From positions 620,001 through 684,000 of the forward strand of contig CAKMXJ010000032.1 in assembly GCA_928724745.1 (NCBI GenBank): a stretch of DNA of 64,000 bases. Direction: 5' to 3'. Numbering within the stretch: the first letter of the stretch is position 1; each line of letters starts with the position of its first letter. The position numbers and the translations under genes were made by a program. The notes beneath the pieces are model-generated. The model was not told where the DNA came from, ran no database searches, and saw nothing but the letters and a program-made list of their open reading frames with translations. Below, piece after piece: positions 59,601 to 64,000 of the stretch. The DNA comes from Anthracocystis setariae. Taxonomy: Eukaryota; Basidiomycota; Ustilaginomycetes; Ustilaginales; Ustilaginaceae.

Positions 59601-60447
59601 CATTTCCGCCACTTGGAGAGACTTCGTGGCCAGGTTCCACATCAATCATTCGCTCAGCACAGCATACCATCCACAGACGGATGGACAAACTGAACGGGTT
59701 AATCAGGTGATCGAACAGTACCTCCGTATGTATTGCAACTACGAGCAGAACAACTGGTTGGGGCTCCTACCTATCGCTCAGTTCGTGTATAACAATACAG
59801 TACATTCGACACTGGGAGTCTCACCGTTCTTTGCCTGTTATGGCTGGAACCCTAAGTCTCATCCAGAGATCCCGGCCATGCTAGGTGTTCTCGACCCCAA
59901 CGGGGCGGAATTTGCGTCACGAACTCCCGATAGAATCAAATACCTTCAAGAAGTCATCCGACAATCACAGGCACGCACAGTAGAGCAATACAATCGTAAG
60001 CACAAGGACGTCGAGTTTAAGGTCGGCGAGTTGGTTTATATCAATCGCAAGAACTGGAAGACCCGCCGACCCAGTCCAAAGCTCGACACTCGCTTCTCGG
60101 GCCCTTTCCCCATCCTCGAGAGGGTAGGTAGACGGGCATATCGACTACAACTACCAGCGACACTGCGAGTTCACGACGTGTTCCATGTCTCCATGCTGGA
60201 GAAGAAGGCTTCAAGTAAACTACCGGGTCGGGAGGACCTTCCGATCCAGCCTCACCTTCACGACGATGACCTCGAGTTTGAGGTCGAGCGAATCCTCTCC
60301 CACCGACACCGCAACCGCCAACTCGAGTATAAAGTCTTGTGGAAGGGCTACTCGGAAGAACAGGCATCCTGGGAACCGGTAGGGAATCTCAACTGCTCAG
60401 ACCTCATAAGGGACTATGAGGCTATGGCGGGGGAAGGCTCTCAATAG
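56620..60447 (+). CDS. pol: Pol polyprotein: protease, RT, RNase H, integrase, chromodomain
   Basis: I set the start at the presumed frameshift site; the first ATG in this frame is 56647. Numbering from 56632, the aspartic protease motif ADTGAGVSIVS is near residue 51 and IIGYDLLRQF near 122. RT motifs include VDYRGLNEVT, SKLDLKAAYN, MPFGLANAPSHFQ and the catalytic YLDDFL near 432. RNase H has ETDASDFAIAGVL and the HDKELLAVV segment. Integrase has an H-H-C-C zinc region near 855-890 (GHTGRDATL, CPVCARYK) and catalytic Asp, Asp and Glu in SMDFVEGLP, VSDRGRQF and QTERVNQVI (about 925, 985 and 1020). A chromodomain with VLWKGYSEEQASWEP occupies about 1212-1265. The order RT-RH-IN identifies Ty3/gypsy. 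All key residues are present. Confidence 0.95.
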   Translation, partial: GKWSVSSALMACIAQNPSLPSHCIYQDCLFCFTAASRRPVLELDGTIFGHPARILADTGAGVSIVSRSFILKVKIPTKPISKRSIHGVTGHHLHIDSAASITAGLGGYLIGPFDAEVTDIDEYDLIIGYDLLRQFKPRVDWDTGTLDFRPSREIRHKDALTLGKNDVHAKTPLTSTSVMRLVAHGNEFVSAEELIEAAHDDAPIGIILLDLDLVSKDRPILGFVPTGKDKGIEMEVGPEEPAKEVTIPEPYRDLHRVFCEVEADKLPPRTEHDLPIELVPGTSPPFGPLYLKGPKEMEELRRYLDENLSKGFIRPSQSPARSPVLFVPKKDGGLRLCVDYRGLNEVTIKNRAPLPLIDEQLFLLRNAKIYSKLDLKAAYNLVRVAEGDEWKTAFGTQLGLYEYLVMPFGLANAPSHFQSLVNGIFRDIIGMYVVVYLDDFLIFSNDLSEHILHVREVLTRLQRHRLFAKLSKCEFHTTKVEFLGYVITPDGVEMDEAKVRTIRDWPIPTCIHDIQRFLGFANFYRRFISHFARIARPLTSLVKPTERFKKFELSDEAAKAFQSLIDAFTSAGVLRHFDYHLPTRVETDASDFAIAGVLKQEYDKRWHPIAFYSRKMTSAERNYEIHDKELLAVVACLAQWRHMLAGLPSQFLILTDHEALKYFKSQRRINGRQARWAVLLADFDFSLQYRPGNKAGEPDALTRRPDMHPAEDESQHNMHQLLPARLFAEPEELPTSTLSANYRGQVPTATINAVKRQSQVPNQGNEVAESTPTMADVTSGGLVELARTFQPLDEELVTIHKRQPFEAKDGLWHKDGRLVIPKVKLPGRQGKTDTRSAQIVEERSLSVEHLRYMVMSQCHDGPTAGHTGRDATLELVRRFYWWPNMSSWVADYVASCPVCARYKTPRHRPYGLLQPLSTPQRPWGSISMDFVEGLPLSDGYDSILVVVDRLTKYAVLRPSKKTATSKDTAMLLHIHVFTCFGAPDHIVSDRGRQFISATWRDFVARFHINHSLSTAYHPQTDGQTERVNQVIEQYLRMYCNYEQNNWLGLLPIAQFVYNNTVHSTLGVSPFFACYGWNPKSHPEIPAMLGVLDPNGAEFASRTPDRIKYLQEVIRQSQARTVEQYNRKHKDVEFKVGELVYINRKNWKTRRPSPKLDTRFSGPFPILERVGRRAYRLQLPATLRVHDVFHVSMLEKKASSKLPGREDLPIQPHLHDDDLEFEVERILSHRHRNRQLEYKVLWKGYSEEQASWEPVGNLNCSDLIRDYEAMAGEGSQ

Positions 60448-60711
60448 GGCATGACAATTGGGCCAGTGACATTCACGTTAGAACTGTGTTAACGTGATTC
60501 TCCCCGACATCAGCTGTAACGCACTGTTTGGGTTTGAGTCATCCACGTTACGATGGGCTAAACATGGGTGTCAATGACGTCAACTGTCACACGCCGTTAT
60601 CGTCAATCTCAAGGCCCAGAGACATGTACGCACGGGAATCAACAATCGCTCAAGTATCGGTGACGCAGTTCACCAGGCACAGAAGAGGTAGGGGTACACA
60701 AGTTGTATTGC
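60448..60711. other. Spacer between pol and the antisense ORF
   Basis: This 264-bp stretch contains further ACGTTA/TAACGT motifs (near 60475, 60491 and 60548). It separates convergent reading frames and may contain termination signals for either transcript. No ORF is supported. Confidence 0.55.
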
Positions 60712-62547
60712 CTAGACTGATGGAAGCGCGATGTGATCAAAATACTCAAGGTCATCGTTGTTGCGACCTAGGGCATCGACGGCAGGACTGGATGGATCAG
60801 CAGGTGGTGGAGACAAAGGACTAAGGACGGGCGAATTCTGCCCAGCAGCCATACGAGACTCGTGAGGCTGACGCTCGGTCTGCAGCAGCGAACGCAGTTG
60901 CTGGTAACGACGGATGGCCTTACTGATATTTTCGAAGAGCTTCTCATCTTCGATACGCCAGTAAGCCTCCTGAGCCACTAGCCAGAACGGGTCTCGACGA
61001 CCAAGACGATCGTTACTGCGCACCTCGCCAGTACCATACTCACCTTGACGAGGGGTGATATTGGCACGCTCTGTGGCCCTTCGGCCACGCTCATGGTGCT
61101 CGGCAGACAGATCACCATGGTAGGCTACCGCAGGGTGGATAGGAAGGGTGCGTTGGCATTTACCCATTCCAGCGACGTGGCAGTTGGTGCACACCGTCGG
61201 CATTCTTCCACGCTGGGCGTAAGGATCGACGAACAGCGACCGAAAACATGGTACGCCCAATCTCCAGCACCTCTCGCAAGACCATGTTGGCCACGGTGAA
61301 CATCCCTCGGACAAACGCTTCTGGATGACGGCACGGATCCGTTTGTCCGTGGCGCCGCCTTTCGGAACCATCCAGTGCTCTGGCACACGCTCTCCTACGG
61401 CATAGAAGACCAACAAGGAGAGCGCGAAGTAAAACGACGTCCAGTTAGCGATGTCGTCGTGGGTGGGGTCCACAGGAGCAGGCGGAATTGGTGGAGGAGT
61501 CGGGCGGGGAGGTGGTTCAGGAGTATACCTGGTGTCCGAGGGAGTGTCCAATCGCACTCGACCAGGGACATCAGGCTCGGCAAAGGCAGGGGTGCCTTGC
61601 CGACTACCAGGGGGACCGCCGAGGAAGAGGCTACCTCCGTCGTCGCCAGCGGTGGGGACAAACAAATCTCCCGCCAGTTCGTCGTAGGGGCTGAAGGAGC
61701 GGCGGAGCTCCGCTTCCCACTCAGCCTGGCGCTCCTCGGAGAATGCCCGAGAGACAGGAGTCAAGGGCTGCTCCTCGTCCACAAGGGGGAATGAGTTGTC
61801 CTGCACACTGGCAGGAAGGAGAGGAGGAGTGGTGGGAGCAAGCGGCTCGACCACTGGCGCGGGCCGACCTTCGGAGACCCGCAGTAGAAGATGCGCAGCC
61901 TCGTCGTCGAGGACTGCAGGGTCAATTGTTGGCTGCTCGGCAGGACGGCTCAAGCGGGCAGAACGGCGCTTCGGGGAAGCCGAACGCCGCAGGGGAGAAG
62001 CCGCACGGGGCTGGGCTTCGGTAGAAGAAGACGCTGGCGGCAGGGACCCAGCCAGGCGAGCAGAACGGCGGGTAGGCTCCGGGGTGTTCTTGATGGTCTT
62101 GCGAACAGCCTTAGCGGTAATGGCTACAACGTCGGAGGCAGACAGCTCTGCGGAGCGAGTTACGGGTGGGACAGACTGGAGTTTCGGAGAAGCCGAATGC
62201 CGTGATGGCGAAGCTTCGGGGGGCTGTCCATCGGAGAAGGTAGTAGTCGCCGCCGGCGGTACGGATCCAGCCAGGCGAGCAGAACGGCGGGTAGGCTCCG
62301 GGGTGTTCTTGATGGTCTCGCGAACAGCCTTATCGGCAAGGACTGCAACGTCAGTGGAAGGCAGCTCTGCAGAGCGAGATACGGGAGGAACCGACTGGAG
62401 TCTCGGAGAGGCCGAACGCCGCGAGGGCGAAGCTTCGGGGGCCTGTCCATCGGAGAAGGAAGGAGTCGCAGCTGGCGGCACGGACCCAGACAGGCGAGTA
62501 GAACGACGAACGGTTTCTGAGATGTCTCTGACGATCTTGCGGGGCAT
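60712..62547 (-). CDS. Antisense accessory ORF of the chromovirus, function unknown
   Basis: An uninterrupted 611-codon frame, from ATG 62547 to TAG 60714, runs opposite to gag-pol between pol and the 3' LTR. Residues 14-200 are 73-residue repeats, each starting RRSxRLxGSxPP, basic and Ser/Pro-rich, with a nuclear-protein flavour. Residues about 225-360 are acidic to Pro-rich. Residues 369-385 (WTSFYFALSLLVFYAV) are hydrophobic. Residues 424-464 carry six Cys in the pattern C-x2-C-x6-C-x18-C-x2-C-x7-C, which resembles a Zn2Cys6 cluster with a long linker. Residues about 515-555 are helical and charged. It is not an envelope-like or typical retroelement protein. Its length, the lack of stops and the structured Cys cluster argue for a real gene. 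Only 144 bp separate its ATG from the 3' LTR, so its promoter may be in the LTR. Confidence 0.75.
   Translation of the reverse strand: MPRKIVRDISETVRRSTRLSGSVPPAATPSFSDGQAPEASPSRRSASPRLQSVPPVSRSAELPSTDVAVLADKAVRETIKNTPEPTRRSARLAGSVPPAATTTFSDGQPPEASPSRHSASPKLQSVPPVTRSAELSASDVVAITAKAVRKTIKNTPEPTRRSARLAGSLPPASSSTEAQPRAASPLRRSASPKRRSARLSRPAEQPTIDPAVLDDEAAHLLLRVSEGRPAPVVEPLAPTTPPLLPASVQDNSFPLVDEEQPLTPVSRAFSEERQAEWEAELRRSFSPYDELAGDLFVPTAGDDGGSLFLGGPPGSRQGTPAFAEPDVPGRVRLDTPSDTRYTPEPPPRPTPPPIPPAPVDPTHDDIANWTSFYFALSLLVFYAVGERVPEHWMVPKGGATDKRIRAVIQKRLSEGCSPWPTWSCERCWRLGVPCFRSLFVDPYAQRGRMPTVCTNCHVAGMGKCQRTLPIHPAVAYHGDLSAEHHERGRRATERANITPRQGEYGTGEVRSNDRLGRRDPFWLVAQEAYWRIEDEKLFENISKAIRRYQQLRSLLQTERQPHESRMAAGQNSPVLSPLSPPPADPSSPAVDALGRNNDDLEYFDHIALPSV
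61948..62508 (-). repeat. 219-bp tandem repeats in the antisense ORF
   Basis: Two full 219-bp units (62508-62290 and 62289-62071) and a shortened third (62070-61948) encode the 73-residue protein repeats. Period and frame are conserved. Confidence 0.85.
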
Positions 62548-62635
62548 CTCGTCGGCGATACAGAGTTGATTGGTGTGGTGGAGGAGTTGGGGCCGAGGCC
62601 TGTCTCAACTGTGTCCAGACTCCGACAGTCACCAG

Positions 62636-62655
62636 TAAACTCTATGTAGAGTTTA
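62636..62655. repeat. 9-bp perfect inverted repeat upstream of the antisense ORF
   Basis: TAAACTCTA and TAGAGTTTA are separated by TG. The site lies between the antisense ORF start and the polypurine tract, and could be a regulatory site for antisense transcription. Confidence 0.75.
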
Positions 62656-62678
62656 ACCCTTGCAGGAGCTCGGGTCTT

Positions 62679-62691
62679 AGGAGGGGGGTAA
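62679..62691 (+). promoter_or_regulatory. Polypurine tract
   Basis: The purine run AGGAGGGGGG followed by TAA lies immediately before the 3' LTR. This is the expected plus-strand primer site. Confidence 0.88.
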
Positions 62692-63536
62692 TGTCACAGG
62701 ACGATGTGGGGTCCACGTTAAGGTGGGGTTATAATTAACCTCACTGACATGCACGATAGCCTCGTGTTAACGTGGATGAGTATCGGGACCCATACTGACG
62801 TACGAGTGAGCAAGCGCGGGTGAGCTTGTACACACGGATAACGTACAGTGGGGACACAGGCATTACGAGGAGCTAGCCTCCGATAGAGGAGGAGGACTGG
62901 ATGCTCGCGGCCGGGTCGAGAGGTCAGTCTTATGTAAGTACGCGCGGGCCCTTGTACACACGCCGGTCGTTATAGTAGCGGGCTTGCTCATGACGGCAAC
63001 AAGGGTTGAGCCCGTGCTGCCAGGAGGGTATATAGGATCACACTCGTTGACGGGTGGATGAGCTGGAGACTCATCCACTCTACCAAATCTCTTACAGTTA
63101 GTACGTTCTCCGTTCCGCACGTTCGTTGTCTCGGCAAGTAGCAATCACAGTACGGTTGCTACATCTTAGTGTGATTCCGTTCGAGTCGGCGAGCACTACG
63201 TAACAGCAGACCCGCTAGTAACACAGGCCGCAAGCTGTGAGCACTAGCAACACCATCTCGGTTAGAGACTCCGACGAATACCAGCATTCGCGTCGACGTC
63301 TCCCACAACAATTCCCATAACTCGTCATCGACGCTACAACCACTTCAGCAGGTAGACTTGTTCGCCCTCTACCTACTGGAGGTGTCCTCACCGTTTGTTG
63401 TACCGCACGACCTCTGAGTGGGGCGACAACAGCGCTCTGTCGACACTCACGTTAGGAGCGACTAACGTGGAACACCCTGAGATCTACGTTAGCCGTGCAT
63501 AAACGTGGATCTTGTTGTCTGGCGCCCGCGCTGACA
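62692..63536 (+). repeat. 3' LTR of the chromovirus
   Basis: This 845-bp copy is identical to 54329-55173. It ends in CGCTGACA and is followed by the target duplication. Confidence 0.97.
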
Positions 63537-63541
63537 CCGGC
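63537..63541. repeat. 3' target-site duplication CCGGC
   Basis: This matches 54324-54328 before the 5' LTR. Confidence 0.92.
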
Positions 63542-63974
63542 CAGCAAGACAGACCCTTTCCGCCAAGGCGCAACGCTCACGGCTCCCTCGGTCCCTCTCA
63601 GCACTTGTGCGGTTACAGCACTCCGGGTCATTTGTCGCAATCGCCGCCCCAAAGAGCCCCTCTTCATCCTTGAAGGAGGCTCGCCCTTCGACCGCAGCAC
63701 CTTCGTGGCTACGCTCCGTCACTGCCTGGCCGCCTGCAACGTCCCGTCGTCCGCATACTCTGGCCATTCCTTCCGACGAGGAGCTGCCACCTGGGCGGCC
63801 TCCAACGGCGTTGATGCGGACACGATCCGGGGCCTTGGACGTTGGCAAAGCGATTGTTTCCGTCGCTACGTCGATAGATCCGCCGCTGACAGAGCCGCCA
63901 CCACCAGGACGGCCCTCTATTCCAACGCCTCAGCCCCCCTCCGCCTTGACATCGTCGCCTGGCGCGACATCTGA
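63542..63974 (+). pseudogene. Tyrosine recombinase, C-terminal part
   Basis: This fragment continues the recombinase frame from 54328 in the same phase and ends at TGA 63972-63974. It contains the catalytic HSFRRGA (H-x-x-R) and GRWQSDCFRRYV, in which the Tyr is the expected DNA-linking nucleophile. The catalytic Arg of CFLRSGKL lies in the other fragment, more than 9 kb away. No single product can be active from this copy. Confidence 0.78.
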
Positions 63975-64000
63975 TGTCTCGTTACCTGTCTCAGTGGGAT

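Larger units (their letters stand above)
54329..63536 (+). mobile_element. Complete Ty3/gypsy chromovirus LTR retrotransposon, 9,208 bp
   Basis: Two identical 845-bp LTRs, starting TGTCA and ending TGACA, flank gag, pol (protease, RT, RNase H, integrase, chromodomain), an antisense ORF, and a polypurine tract. A 5-bp duplication surrounds it. No stop or frameshift damage is visible in gag or pol, so the copy may be able to transpose. Identical LTRs point to recent insertion. The C-terminal chromodomain places it among chromoviruses, which target heterochromatin through histone-mark recognition. The extra antisense ORF distinguishes it from the usual fungal chromovirus plan. Confidence 0.95.
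50390..63974 (+). mobile_element. Tyrosine-recombinase (DIRS/Ngaro-like) retrotransposon, split by a chromovirus
   Basis: Three reading frames lie in the order ORF1 (Cys-rich), RT-RNase H, and tyrosine recombinase. This order, with no integrase or aspartic protease, defines the YR retrotransposons. The element is interrupted at 54329-63536 by an LTR retrotransposon. The insertion plus its 5-bp duplication is 9,213 bp, a multiple of three, and the recombinase frame resumes in phase. Terminal repeats were not identified: the left end is undefined, and the right end would lie beyond the window, which stops 26 bp after the recombinase stop codon. Confidence 0.8.

Overview
The window is nuclear DNA of a basidiomycete, most likely a smut fungus (Ustilaginomycotina). 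The genes are compact and mostly intron-poor, with a few short spliceosomal introns near 5' ends. The proteins are long, Ser/Pro-rich and smut-like, and the TRNA and splice signals are fungal. I do not assign a species.

Positions 1-47103 are ordinary conserved chromosome. In order they hold: a large Ser-rich coiled-coil protein; the HOG-pathway response regulator SSK1; mitoribosomal protein bS6m (MRP17, three exons); the U3 processome protein UTP4; a bZIP factor; a MITE-like element beside an intron-containing tRNA-Glu(CTC); the DEAD-box helicase MAK5; an EF-hand protein with a GC-AG intron; a family-X DNA polymerase; the t-SNARE SED5 (four exons); the U2-snRNP factor CUS2; the AGC kinase SCH9; a LisH/WD40 protein of the TBL1/SIF2 type; ribosomal protein RPS5 (three exons); an AT-hook protein of unknown function; glyoxalase II; and an F-box/LRR protein with a C-terminal CaaX box. 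Several genes serve ribosome production and stress or nutrient signalling, but they are not an operon-like group.

Positions 47104-50389 hold no gene that I can support. From about 50390 to the end lies a nest of retroelements. The outer one is a tyrosine-recombinase (DIRS/Ngaro-like) retrotransposon with a damaged ORF1, an RT-RNase H ORF and a recombinase ORF. Its recombinase reading frame is interrupted by a complete 9,208-bp Ty3/gypsy chromovirus (54329-63536). The chromovirus has identical 845-bp LTRs, a 5-bp target duplication, gag, pol with a C-terminal chromodomain, and a long extra ORF in antisense orientation between pol and the 3' LTR.

The chromovirus is the most interesting part. 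It appears intact and young. It carries a textbook-like -1 frameshift signal between gag and pol. Its primer-binding site matches a stretch of its own LTR just after the TATA box, which suggests Tf1-like self-priming. It also encodes a 611-residue antisense protein with 73-residue repeats and a Cys-rich cluster that belongs to no retroelement protein I recognise.
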